Source of the DNA: CAIMZW01 sp037142435
GTDB taxonomy: Bacteria > Actinomycetota > Actinomycetes > Nanopelagicales > Nanopelagicaceae
Assembly (NCBI GenBank): GCA_037142435.1
Contig: JBAXAO010000046.1
Location: forward strand, 1-9,021
Direction: 5' to 3'
DNA length: 9,021 nucleotides
The notes under the pieces: generated by a model
The model's database searches: none
Told to the model about the DNA's origin: nothing
Seen by the model: only the letters and a program-made list of their open reading frames with translations
Position numbers and translations under genes: made by a program
Shown: piece after piece, positions 1 to 7,753 of the stretch
Numbering within the stretch: the stretch's first letter is position 1
Layout of the letters: every line of letters begins with the position of its first letter

Positions 1-1958
1 GCGCCACCATGGACTGGATGGAGCAAGAGCAAGAGCGCGGTATCACCATTACCTCTGCTGCTACCACTTGCGTCTGGCACGACCACCTCATCAACATCAT
101 TGATACACCTGGTCACGTTGACTTCACCGTTGAAGTAGAGCGCTCATTGCGCGTACTCGATGGCGCTGTTTGCGTATTCGACGGCGTTGCCGGCGTAGAG
201 CCACAATCTGAGACCGTTTGGCGTCAAGCAGACCGGTACAACGTTCCACGTATCTGCTTCATCAATAAGTTGGACCGTACCGGTGCAAACTTTGACCGTT
301 GCGTTGACATGATTCGCACTCGCTTGAATGCCATCCCACTTGTTCTGCAAATTCCCATCGGCCTCGAAGGCGATTTCATGGGAGTTGTTGATTTGATCGC
401 CATGAAGGCACTTGTATGGCCAGGCGAGACCAAGAAGGGTGAGGATTACCTCATCGAAGAAATCCCTGCCAACTTGGTTGATGCTGCCAAAGCTGCTCGC
501 CACGAAATGGTTGAGACCTTGGCCAATGCAGACGATGCAATCATGGAGAAGTACCTAGAAGATATTGAACTTTCTAATGAAGAGATCATCGAAGCTATTC
601 GTCGTGCCACCATCGGCGACAAGCTAACCCCAGTTCTTACCGGCTCTGCCTTCAAGAACAAGGGCGTTCAACCTATGCTCGATGCAGTTAACCGTTACCT
701 TCCAAGTCCTTTGGATATCAAGGCAATCGTTGGTCACAAGATGGGCGATCCAGAAGTTGAAATCGATCGTCAACCATCCGAATCAGAGCCTTTCTCTGCT
801 CTTGCATTCAAGATCATGTCTGATCCACACCTCGGAAAATTGACCTTCGTTCGTATCTATTCCGGAAAATTGGAAACTGGTTCACAGATTCTCAACTCCA
901 CCAAGGATAAGAAAGAACGTATCGGTAAGATTTACCAGATGCACGCCAACAAGCGTGAAGAAAAAGATTTCGCTGGCGCGGGAATGATCATCGCTGTTAT
1001 GGGTCTTAAAGACACCACAACCGGTGACACTCTCTGCGATCCAGCCAAGCCAGTTATTTTGGAATCTATGGACTTCCCAGATCCAGTTATCTCCGTTGCC
1101 ATTGAGCCTAAGACCAAGGCTGACCAAGAGAAGCTCGGCGTTGCTATTCAGCGTTTGGCTGAAGAAGACCCAACCTTCCACGTCAAGTCCGATGAAGAGA
1201 CCGGCCAGACCATCATCTCTGGTATGGGCGAACTTCACCTTGAAATTTTGGTTGACCGTATGCGCCGCGAATTCAAGGTCGAGGCCAACGTCGGTAAGCC
1301 ACAAGTTGCCTACCGCGAAACCTTGCGCAAGCCAGTTGAGCGCTACGACTACACCCACAAGAAGCAATCTGGTGGTTCTGGTCAGTTCGCAAAGGTTCAG
1401 ATCGCTCTCGAGCCGCTTCCAGCAGGCACCGAAGGCGGATACGAATTCGTAAATAAGATCACCGGCGGTCGTATTCCACGTGAATACATCCCATCAGTTG
1501 ATGCCGGTTGCAAAGAGTCAATGCAGAGCGGACCACTTGCTGGTTACCCACTCGTTGATGTTCGCGTCACTCTTCTTGATGGTGCTTATCACGACGTTGA
1601 CTCGTCCGAACTCGCCTTCAAGATTGCAGGTATCGCTGCGTTCCGTGAAGCTGCCCGGCTTGCCGGTCCAGTCATTCTCGAACCAGTTATGTCAGTCGAA
1701 GTTATTACCCCTGAAGACTTCATGGGTGATGTCATCGGCGATTTGAATAGCCGTCGTGGACAGATTCAGTCTATGGACGAGCGTTCAGGTGCCCGCATCG
1801 TTAAGGCAATCGTTCCGCTCTCAGAGATGTTCGGCTATGTCGGAGATCTTCGAAGCAGAACACAAGGCCGTGCAAGCTACAGCATGACTTTCGATTCGTA
1901 TGCCGAAGTTCCAGGCAACGTTGCGAAGGAAATCATTGCCAAGGTTCGCGGCGAATAA
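1..1958 (+). CDS. fusA: Elongation factor G, 5'-truncated by the window edge
   Basis: EF-G is the cytoplasmic GTPase that drives tRNA-mRNA translocation and, with RRF, ribosome recycling. The reading frame is already open at the left edge (first full codon at base 3). The ATG at 9 is an internal Met, equivalent to about residue 50 of E. coli EF-G, so the P-loop lies outside the window. Counting that Met as 1: switch I RGITI at 10-14, DTPGH with the catalytic His at 32-36, NKLD at 86-89 and TGSAFKNKG at 211-219. Domain II follows; domain III has ISGMGELHLEI at 404-414; domain IV starts near QSGGSGQFAKV at 453-463 with the tip YHDVDSSE at 527-534; domain V has TPEDFMGDVIGDLNSRRG at 567-584. The 649 visible residues plus about 50 missing match the usual ~700. 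No frameshift is seen. It lies 54 nt upstream of tuf, the usual str-operon order. Confidence 0.98.
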   Translation, partial: ATMDWMEQEQERGITITSAATTCVWHDHLINIIDTPGHVDFTVEVERSLRVLDGAVCVFDGVAGVEPQSETVWRQADRYNVPRICFINKLDRTGANFDRCVDMIRTRLNAIPLVLQIPIGLEGDFMGVVDLIAMKALVWPGETKKGEDYLIEEIPANLVDAAKAARHEMVETLANADDAIMEKYLEDIELSNEEIIEAIRRATIGDKLTPVLTGSAFKNKGVQPMLDAVNRYLPSPLDIKAIVGHKMGDPEVEIDRQPSESEPFSALAFKIMSDPHLGKLTFVRIYSGKLETGSQILNSTKDKKERIGKIYQMHANKREEKDFAGAGMIIAVMGLKDTTTGDTLCDPAKPVILESMDFPDPVISVAIEPKTKADQEKLGVAIQRLAEEDPTFHVKSDEETGQTIISGMGELHLEILVDRMRREFKVEANVGKPQVAYRETLRKPVERYDYTHKKQSGGSGQFAKVQIALEPLPAGTEGGYEFVNKITGGRIPREYIPSVDAGCKESMQSGPLAGYPLVDVRVTLLDGAYHDVDSSELAFKIAGIAAFREAARLAGPVILEPVMSVEVITPEDFMGDVIGDLNSRRGQIQSMDERSGARIVKAIVPLSEMFGYVGDLRSRTQGRASYSMTFDSYAEVPGNVAKEIIAKVRGE

Positions 1959-2001
1959 CTAAACCCCTTTAAACAGACCCAATTAACAACAGAGAAAAAA
2001 C

Positions 2002-2007
2002 AGGAGG
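2002..2007 (+). promoter_or_regulatory. Strong Shine-Dalgarno of tuf
   Basis: AGGAGG, a perfect anti-SD match, ends five bases before the GTG at 2013. It fixes that non-ATG codon as the tuf start. The rest of the 54-nt fusA-tuf gap is A-rich, and I see no hairpin or convincing promoter in it, so fusA-tuf co-transcription is likely. Confidence 0.85.
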
Positions 2008-2012
2008 ACAAA

Positions 2013-3206
<1,194 letters not shown>

Positions 3207-3227
3207 TACCTGCAATAACTCCTGTTA

Positions 3228-3255
3228 TCGGTGGCTGGTGAAAGCCAGCCACCGA
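3228..3255 (+). terminator. Hairpin terminator after tuf
   Basis: An 11-bp perfect stem (TCGGTGGCTGG at 3228-3238 with its complement at 3245-3255) plus a T-G wobble closes a GAAA tetraloop at 3240-3243. It starts 22 nt after the tuf stop. No U-run follows directly; the first T-rich stretches are at about 3279-3283 and 3292-3297, so this resembles the tail-less hairpins often seen in actinobacteria. A weak 5-bp hairpin (ATAAC at 3215-3219 with GTTAT at 3224-3228) abuts it upstream. It is the best candidate for the end of the str operon, though partial read-through into rpsJ is possible. Confidence 0.75.
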
Positions 3256-3259
3256 CTCT

Positions 3260-3320
3260 GGGAAAAGATTCAAATTAATTTTTATAAATAGTTTTTTAGA
3301 CGCAGTAAAGAAAAAAGGAG
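3260..3320 (+). promoter_or_regulatory. AT-rich rpsJ leader with possible promoter and Shine-Dalgarno
   Basis: Downstream of the hairpin the sequence turns AT-rich. TATAAA at 3283-3288 could serve as a -10 element, but the best -35 at an acceptable spacing (TGGGAA at 3259-3264) is poor, so the promoter is tentative. AAAGGAG at 3314-3320 is a good Shine-Dalgarno six bases before the rpsJ ATG. If the TATAAA is used, the leader would be only about 30 nt, leaving little room for an L4-binding attenuator of the E. coli S10 type. Confidence 0.35.
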
Positions 3321-3326
3321 AAGCAC

Positions 3327-3635
3327 ATGGCGGGACAAAAGATCCGCATACGGCTTAAGGCTTACGACCACGAAGTGATCGATAACTCGGCGAAGAAGAT
3401 TGTCGAGACTGTTGAGCGCACTGGTGCAACCGTCGCAGGTCCCGTTCCGTTGCCTACAGAGAAGAACACTTTCTGTGTTATCCGCTCTCCACACAAGTAC
3501 AAGGACAGCCGCGAACACTTCGAGATGCGCACACATAAGCGCTTGATCGACATCATCGACCCAACTCCTAAGACAGTTGATTCCTTGATGCGCCTCGATT
3601 TACCCGCTGGCGTTGACATTGAGATCAAGCTCTAG
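3327..3635 (+). CDS. rpsJ: 30S ribosomal protein S10
   Basis: S10 sits in the head of the 30S subunit; in other bacteria it also pairs with NusB in transcription antitermination. The 102-residue length is normal. Visible signatures are IRIRLKAYDH (6-15), GPVPLPTEKN (38-47), the loop CVIRSPHKYKDSREHFEMRT (50-69) and the C-terminal TVDSLMRLDLPAGVDIEIKL. Residue 57, the Val linked to tigecycline resistance in E. coli, is Lys here; to my knowledge Lys is normal in actinobacteria, so this is not a resistance call. The ATG is supported by AAAGGAG six bases upstream. This is the first gene of the S10 cluster, following the tuf hairpin. The TAG stop is 12 nt before rplC. Confidence 0.98.
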   Translation: MAGQKIRIRLKAYDHEVIDNSAKKIVETVERTGATVAGPVPLPTEKNTFCVIRSPHKYKDSREHFEMRTHKRLIDIIDPTPKTVDSLMRLDLPAGVDIEIKL

Positions 3636-3647
3636 GGGATCTGACAA

Positions 3648-4343
3648 ATGACTACTACACAATCACAGGGCTCTGCCATCAAGGGAATCCTTGGCAAGAA
3701 GCTCGGCATGACTCAGGTCTTCGATGCTAATAACAAGATCGTTCCAGTAACTGTTGTTGCTGCCGGTCCTTGCGTTGTAACTCAGATCCGCACCCCTGAA
3801 AAGGATGGCTACTCTGCTGTACAGCTCGCCTTCGGAGCAATTGATCCACGTAAAGTTTCCAAGCCTGAAACTGGCCACTTCGCCAAGGCAGGGGTTACAC
3901 CTCGCCGCGATGTTGCCGAACTTCGTACCACCAATGCCGCCGCTTACAGCGTCGGTCAAGAACTTCGCGCTGATGTATTTGCAGCAGGCGAAATCGTCGA
4001 TGCCACTGGTACTTCAACCGGTAAGGGCACCGCTGGTGTTATGAAGCGTCACGGCTTCCATGGTTTAGGTGCATCCCACGGTGTTGACCGTAAGCACCGT
4101 ATGCCAGGTTCGATCGGTAACCGCACGACTCCAGGTCGCGTCTTCAAAGGCAAGCGCATGGCTGGTCGCATGGGTGTAGATCGAGTTACTACCCAAAATC
4201 TCCTTGTTCACTCTGTTGATGTTGAGAACTCACTAATTCTCATCAAGGGTGCAATTCCTGGCCCAACCGGTTCAATCGTCTTCGTGCGCTCTGCTGCGAA
4301 GAAGGCTGTATCTGAGACAACTTCTGAAAGCAGAGGTGCATAA
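3648..4343 (+). CDS. rplC: 50S ribosomal protein L3
   Basis: L3 is an early assembly protein of the 50S subunit whose extension reaches toward the peptidyl transferase centre. The 231-residue protein has GILGKKLGMTQVFD (13-26), GKGTAGVMKRHGF (125-137) and GSIGNRTTPGRVFKGKRMAG (154-173), all diagnostic. The N-terminus has about seven residues (TTTQSQG) before the conserved AIKGILG, a modest extension. The ATG at 3648 is the only good start; a G-rich AGGGGA at 3634-3639 overlapping the rpsJ stop is its probable Shine-Dalgarno. The Gln methylated by PrmB in E. coli (Gln150, just before TPG) is Thr160 here. The stop is TAA, and rplD starts three bases later. Confidence 0.98.
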   Translation: MTTTQSQGSAIKGILGKKLGMTQVFDANNKIVPVTVVAAGPCVVTQIRTPEKDGYSAVQLAFGAIDPRKVSKPETGHFAKAGVTPRRDVAELRTTNAAAYSVGQELRADVFAAGEIVDATGTSTGKGTAGVMKRHGFHGLGASHGVDRKHRMPGSIGNRTTPGRVFKGKRMAGRMGVDRVTTQNLLVHSVDVENSLILIKGAIPGPTGSIVFVRSAAKKAVSETTSESRGA

Positions 4344-4346
4344 CTC

Positions 4347-5009
4347 ATGGCATTAACCGTAGATATCAAAAACGCCGAGGGTAAGACCACAGGCAGCATT
4401 GATCTTCCAGCATCAGTTTTTGATGCTCAGACCAATGTTCCTTTGATCCACCAGGTCGTCGTTGCCCAACTTGCTGCTGCTCGCGCCGGAACTGCTAAGG
4501 CAAAGACCCGCGCTGAGGTAAGTGGTACGGGTAAGAAGCCTTTCAAGCAGAAGGGAACAGGTCGCGCTCGTCAGGGTTCTTCCCGTTCACCTTTGCAGCG
4601 TCACGGTGGTGTTTCACATGGACCTGTTCCACGTAAATACGATCAACGCACTCCTAAGAAAATGATCGCAGCAGCTCTTCGTGGTGTTCTTTCAGACCGC
4701 CAACGCGAAGATCGCATCCATGTTATTGAGACGGTCGCTACCGCCCCAACGACAAAGGGCGCAATCGCCGCTGTTCGTCAGTTCTCTGATCGCAAGAATG
4801 TCCTTGTTGTTCTCTCTCGTTCTGAAGATATCGCTTGGCGTTCACTTCGTAACGCAGACAACATGCACTTGATTGTTAACGATCAACTCAATGCCTATGA
4901 CGTTCTCGTCAGCGATGATGTGGTTTTCTCTGAGAGCGCCATCCGCGAATTCATCACGGGTCCAGTTGTTGCAATTGCTCGTGAGAGTGAAGTAGAGGTA
5001 TCAGCATGA
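4347..5009 (+). CDS. rplD: 50S ribosomal protein L4
   Basis: L4 binds 23S rRNA and helps line the constriction of the peptide exit tunnel. In E. coli it also represses its own S10 operon, which cannot be inferred here. The 220-residue protein shows the conserved HQVVVAQLAAARAGTAKAKT (35-54), then the extended tunnel loop EVSGTGKKPFKQKGTGRARQ (57-76) and GSSRSPLQRHGGVSHGP (77-93). Lys69, equivalent to E. coli Lys63 where a Glu change gives erythromycin resistance, is intact. The C-terminal globular part (residues ~110-220) is less conserved. A Shine-Dalgarno-like AGAGGTG lies inside the end of rplC (4332-4338). The stop overlaps the rplW start as ATGA, indicating coupled translation. Confidence 0.98.
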   Translation: MALTVDIKNAEGKTTGSIDLPASVFDAQTNVPLIHQVVVAQLAAARAGTAKAKTRAEVSGTGKKPFKQKGTGRARQGSSRSPLQRHGGVSHGPVPRKYDQRTPKKMIAAALRGVLSDRQREDRIHVIETVATAPTTKGAIAAVRQFSDRKNVLVVLSRSEDIAWRSLRNADNMHLIVNDQLNAYDVLVSDDVVFSESAIREFITGPVVAIARESEVEVSA

Positions 5010-5299
5010 AAGATTATCGCGACGTTTTATTAGCACCTGTTGTCTCCGAAAAGTCCTACGGACTTCTCGATGAGAACAAGTACACATTCATTGTTGCTCC
5101 AGATGCCAACAAGACTGAAATCAAGATTGCAGTCGAGAAAGTATTTGGCGTCAAGGTTCTCAGCGTTAACACCCTGAACCGCCAAGGTAAGCGCAAGCGC
5201 ACCAAGGTTGGTTTTGGGCGACGCAGCGATACCAAGCGCGCAATCGTGTCTGTTGCAGCCGGTGACCGGATCGACATCTTCGGAGGCCCTGTCTCCTAA
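5006..5299 (+). CDS. rplW: 50S ribosomal protein L23
   Basis: L23 lies at the exit of the nascent-peptide tunnel, where trigger factor and SRP dock. At 97 residues it is a normal bacterial length. It opens with RDVLLAPVVSEKSYGLLDEN (5-24); Glu15 corresponds to E. coli Glu18, the trigger-factor contact. The core NKTEIKIAVEKVFGVKVLSV (35-54) and the basic loop RQGKRKRTKVGFGRRSDTKR (59-78) follow. The ATG overlaps the rplD TGA by four bases (ATGA). GTAGAGGT, ending seven bases upstream inside rplD, can act as ribosome-binding site. The TAA stop falls in the loop of a small hairpin (separate entry), and rplB begins 36 nt later. Confidence 0.98.
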   Translation: MKDYRDVLLAPVVSEKSYGLLDENKYTFIVAPDANKTEIKIAVEKVFGVKVLSVNTLNRQGKRKRTKVGFGRRSDTKRAIVSVAAGDRIDIFGGPVS

Positions 5300-5308
5300 G
5301 GAGCCAGG
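5288..5308 (+). other. Hairpin with the rplW stop codon in its loop
   Basis: CTCC (5293-5296) pairs with GGAG (5300-5303) around a three-base loop that is exactly the rplW stop TAA. After one T/C mismatch, CCTG (5288-5291) pairs with CAGG (5305-5308). No T-run follows, so it is not a clear terminator. It hides an AAGGAG (5298-5303) that lies too far (32 nt) from the rplB ATG to be its ribosome-binding site. The complementarity is real; a biological role is unproven. Confidence 0.4.
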
Positions 5309-5335
5309 ACTAGAAGAGGAATAGGTAGATAACAA

Positions 5336-6169
5336 ATGGCATTACGTAAACTCAAGCCGACCACACCAGGTCAGCGCGGCGCCAGCGTTCCAGATTTCGC
5401 GGAAATCACACGCACCACCCCTGAGAAGTCATTGGTTCGTCCAATCCACTCAAAGGGCGGTCGTAACGCGACTGGTCGCATCACTACTCGTCACCAAGGC
5501 GGCGGTCACAAGCGTGCTTATCGTTTGATCGACTTCACCCGTAACGATAAAGATGGCATCCCAGCAAAGGTTGCCCATATCGAATACGACCCAAACCGCA
5601 CATCACGTATTGCACTTCTGCACTACGCCGATGGCGAAAAGCGCTACATCATTGCGCCTAACAAATTGAACCAAGGCGACAAGGTCGAGAACGGTCCATC
5701 AGCGGATATCAAGCCTGGCAATTGCTTGCCACTGCGCAATATCCCAGTTGGAACCATGATCCACGCGATTGAACTACGCCCAGGTGGAGGAGCGAAGATT
5801 GCTCGTTCAGCTGGCGCCGGCGTTCAGTTGGTTGCTAAAGATGGTCCTTACGCACAACTGCGTATGCCATCAGGTGAAATCCGAAATGTAGATGTTCGTT
5901 GCCGCGCCACCGTTGGTGAAGTCGGAAACGCAGAACAATCAAATATCAACTACGGAAAAGCAGGCCGTATGCGTTGGAAGGGCAAGCGCCCAACCGTCCG
6001 CGGTGTTGTCATGAACCCAGTTGATCACCCACACGGTGGTGGTGAAGGTAAGACCTCTGGTGGTCGTCACCCAGTATCACCTTGGGGTAAGCCTGAAGGC
6101 CGTACTCGCAAGAAAAAGGCGAGCGATGCCCTCATTGTCCGTCGTCGCAAGTCGAATAAGAAACGATAA
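5336..6169 (+). CDS. rplB: 50S ribosomal protein L2
   Basis: L2 is a large primary 23S rRNA binder needed for subunit joining and peptidyl transferase activity. The 277-residue length is typical. It starts MALRKLKPTTPGQRG and has the N-terminal signature HSKGGRNATGRITTRHQGGG (38-57), HKRAYRLIDF (58-67), the OB/SH3-like core (to ~200), and the C-terminal VMNPVDHPHGGGEGKTSGGR (225-244) with the conserved HPHGGGEG at 231-238. A very basic tail (RRRKSNKKR) ends it. The ATG is the first possible start, because an in-frame TAA lies at 5330-5332. Its ribosome-binding site is not ideal: AGAGGA (5315-5320) is 15 nt away and AGGT (5323-5326) is nine. rpsS follows 14 nt after the TAA. Confidence 0.98.
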   Translation: MALRKLKPTTPGQRGASVPDFAEITRTTPEKSLVRPIHSKGGRNATGRITTRHQGGGHKRAYRLIDFTRNDKDGIPAKVAHIEYDPNRTSRIALLHYADGEKRYIIAPNKLNQGDKVENGPSADIKPGNCLPLRNIPVGTMIHAIELRPGGGAKIARSAGAGVQLVAKDGPYAQLRMPSGEIRNVDVRCRATVGEVGNAEQSNINYGKAGRMRWKGKRPTVRGVVMNPVDHPHGGGEGKTSGGRHPVSPWGKPEGRTRKKKASDALIVRRRKSNKKR

Positions 6170-6183
6170 GGAGCCCACTACAA

Positions 6184-6468
6184 ATGCCACGTAGTTTGAA
6201 GAAGGGTCCATTCGTGGACGGTCACCTCGTAAAGAAGGTCGACGACCAAAATGACAAGAACACCAAGAATGTCATTAAGACTTGGTCACGCCGTTCAATG
6301 ATTATTCCGTCGATGATCGGTCACACCATCGCAGTACATGATGGTCGCAAGCACGTTCCTGTATTTATCACCGAGAACATGATTGGTCACAAGCTCGGTG
6401 AATTCTCCCCAACACGTACCTTCCGAGGTCACGTCAAGGGCGACGATCGGAGGTCATCACGTGGCTAA
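6184..6468 (+). CDS. rpsS: 30S ribosomal protein S19
   Basis: S19 is in the 30S head beside S13 and contacts 16S rRNA and the A-site tRNA region. The 94-residue protein begins MPRSLKKGPFVDGHLVKKVD and carries the family signature WSRRSMIIPSMIGHTIAVHD (34-53), then KHVPVFITENMIGHKLGEFS (56-75) and the basic tail PTRTFRGHVKGDDRRSSRG. AAGGAG at 6168-6173, overlapping the rplB stop, precedes the ATG by ten bases. The last three codons and stop (CGT GGC TAA) share bases with the GTG start of rplV: the two genes overlap by eight nucleotides (6461-6468), and the rplV Shine-Dalgarno sits inside rpsS. Confidence 0.98.
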   Translation: MPRSLKKGPFVDGHLVKKVDDQNDKNTKNVIKTWSRRSMIIPSMIGHTIAVHDGRKHVPVFITENMIGHKLGEFSPTRTFRGHVKGDDRRSSRG

Positions 6469-6925
6469 TTCACGTAACCCAAATGTTGACGAGGCATTGG
6501 TTGCCCGCGCAATTTTGCGCGACATCCGTTGTACTCCTCAAAAGGCTCGGCGTGTAGTCAACATCGTTCGCGGACAACGCGCAGATGTTGCTCTCTCCAC
6601 CTTGAAGTTTGCTAACCAAGCAATTGGTGCAGATCTCTACACCTTGTTGGCATCAGCTGTCGCTAACGCAAAGCAGAAGAACCCATCACTTCGTGATGCT
6701 TCCGAGCTTTTCGTTGCCGAAGCAACAGTCGATGAAGGCTTCACTTTGAAGCGCTTCCGTCCACGTGCCCAAGGTCGCGGTTTCCGCATCAACAAGCGCA
6801 CCAGCACCATCACCTTCGTAGTTTCTGATGACGTCAACTACCGCTCAAACGGTCCACGCAAAGTTGCCGCTCACAAGAAGGCAAATGCTGGCCGCCCAGT
6901 AAAGACCGAAGGGAAGGCCAAGTAA
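6461..6925 (+). CDS. rplV: 50S ribosomal protein L22 (GTG start)
   Basis: L22 binds all six 23S rRNA domains, and its long beta-hairpin lines the exit tunnel next to L4. The same frame is open from an ATG at 6383, but that start would add 26 residues encoded inside rpsS. The GTG at 6461 has a perfect GGAGG (6449-6453) seven bases upstream and gives 154 residues starting MANSRNPN, so it is preferred. Signatures: ARAILRDIRCTPQKARRVVN (15-34) and the tunnel hairpin FTLKRFRPRAQGRGFRINKR (94-113), with TSTITFVVSD after it. The LKR segment, at the site of the E. coli MKR deletion linked to erythromycin resistance, is present. From about residue 125 a Lys/Arg/Ala-rich tail makes it longer than the usual 110-120. 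It ends directly against rpsC. Confidence 0.96.
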   Translation: MANSRNPNVDEALVARAILRDIRCTPQKARRVVNIVRGQRADVALSTLKFANQAIGADLYTLLASAVANAKQKNPSLRDASELFVAEATVDEGFTLKRFRPRAQGRGFRINKRTSTITFVVSDDVNYRSNGPRKVAAHKKANAGRPVKTEGKAK

Positions 6926-7753
6926 ATGGGTCAAAAAGTAAATCCACATGGCTTCCGCCTAGGTATCACCACTGAATTTAAGTCACGTTGGTATGCCGAC
7001 AAGCTCTACAAGGATTATGTGAAGGAAGATATTGAAATCCGTCGCATGATGACCAAGGGCATGGAGCGCGCTGGCGTATCTCGCATTGAGATCGAGCGTA
7101 CTCGTGAGCGCGTTCGCATCGACCTTTACACCGCTCGTCCAGGAATTGTTATCGGACGCCGTGGAACTGAAGCCGATCGCATCCGCCTCGATCTCGAGAA
7201 GCTAACCGGCAAGCAGGTTCAGCTCAATATCCTCGAAGTCAAGAATCCTGAAATTGATGCTCAGCTCGTTGCTCAAGGAATTGCCGAGCAGTTGACTGCT
7301 CGTGTTTCTTTCCGTCGCGCAATGCGTAAGGCAATGCAGACCGCACTTAAGTCCGGTGCTCAAGGTATTCGTGTTCAGTGTGGTGGACGTTTGGGTGGCG
7401 CAGAAATGTCCCGCTCCGAGTTCTACCGCGAAGGCCGAGTTCCACTACATACCCTCCGCGCCGATATCGATTACGGTTTCTATGAGGCCGCAACCACATT
7501 CGGTCGTTTGGGTGTAAAGGTTTGGATCTACAAGGGTGAAGTTATCGAGTCTCGCGCTGAGCGCGCTGCATCTGCACTTGCTGCAGCTCGTGCGCCAAAG
7601 CCATCACGCGGTCCACGTAATCCACGTGCACCTCGTGGCGAAGTAACTTCTTCCACTGTTGAATCCCGCGCTGCAGCTACTGCAGTCGCAAGTGCTCCAG
7701 TTGCAGTTGTTGAAACTCCTGCCGCTGGCGCCCCTGAAGGGAGCGATGCCTAA
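6926..7753 (+). CDS. rpsC: 30S ribosomal protein S3 with Ala/Pro-rich tail
   Basis: S3 lies at the mRNA entry channel of the 30S subunit and contributes to mRNA helicase activity. It begins MGQKVNPHGFRLGITTEFKS (1-20), has a KH domain with the GRRG loop at 77-80, and the C-terminal domain SGAQGIRVQCGGRLGGAEMS (143-162), REGRVPLHTLRADIDYGFYE (168-187) to about 210. Basic residues Arg130, Arg131, Arg134 and Lys135 match the E. coli helicase patch. Residues ~212-275 form a low-complexity tail rich in Ala, Pro, Arg and then Val/Ala, giving 275 residues against 233 in E. coli; such tails occur in actinobacterial S3. The ATG abuts the rplV TAA with no gap. Purine-rich AGGGAAGG inside the end of rplV is its likely ribosome-binding site. 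Confidence 0.98.
   Translation: MGQKVNPHGFRLGITTEFKSRWYADKLYKDYVKEDIEIRRMMTKGMERAGVSRIEIERTRERVRIDLYTARPGIVIGRRGTEADRIRLDLEKLTGKQVQLNILEVKNPEIDAQLVAQGIAEQLTARVSFRRAMRKAMQTALKSGAQGIRVQCGGRLGGAEMSRSEFYREGRVPLHTLRADIDYGFYEAATTFGRLGVKVWIYKGEVIESRAERAASALAAARAPKPSRGPRNPRAPRGEVTSSTVESRAAATAVASAPVAVVETPAAGAPEGSDA

Noticed and set aside
9..11. ATG at base 9 as the true fusA start
   Set aside because: It aligns with an internal Met in the conserved ATMDWMEQEQERGITI segment; the frame is open to the window edge and the P-loop would be missing.
882..1367. 161-codon open frame on the - strand inside fusA
   Set aside because: It lies wholly antisense to well-conserved EF-G coding sequence; the product shows no recognisable family and is explained by codon bias of the + strand gene.
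1024..1452. 142-codon + strand frame overlapping fusA in another phase
   Set aside because: Low-information Ser/Pro/Leu-rich translation inside uninterrupted fusA; no sign of a frameshift in fusA.
3211..3326. E. coli-type S10 leader for L4-mediated attenuation
   Set aside because: The gap holds only the post-tuf hairpin and a short AT-rich leader; I could not match the multi-hairpin leader of E. coli.
4796..4801. Possible internal start or extra small gene in the + strand frame within rplD (4681-4872)
   Set aside because: A 63-residue out-of-phase frame with no ribosome-binding site of note, inside a complete rplD.
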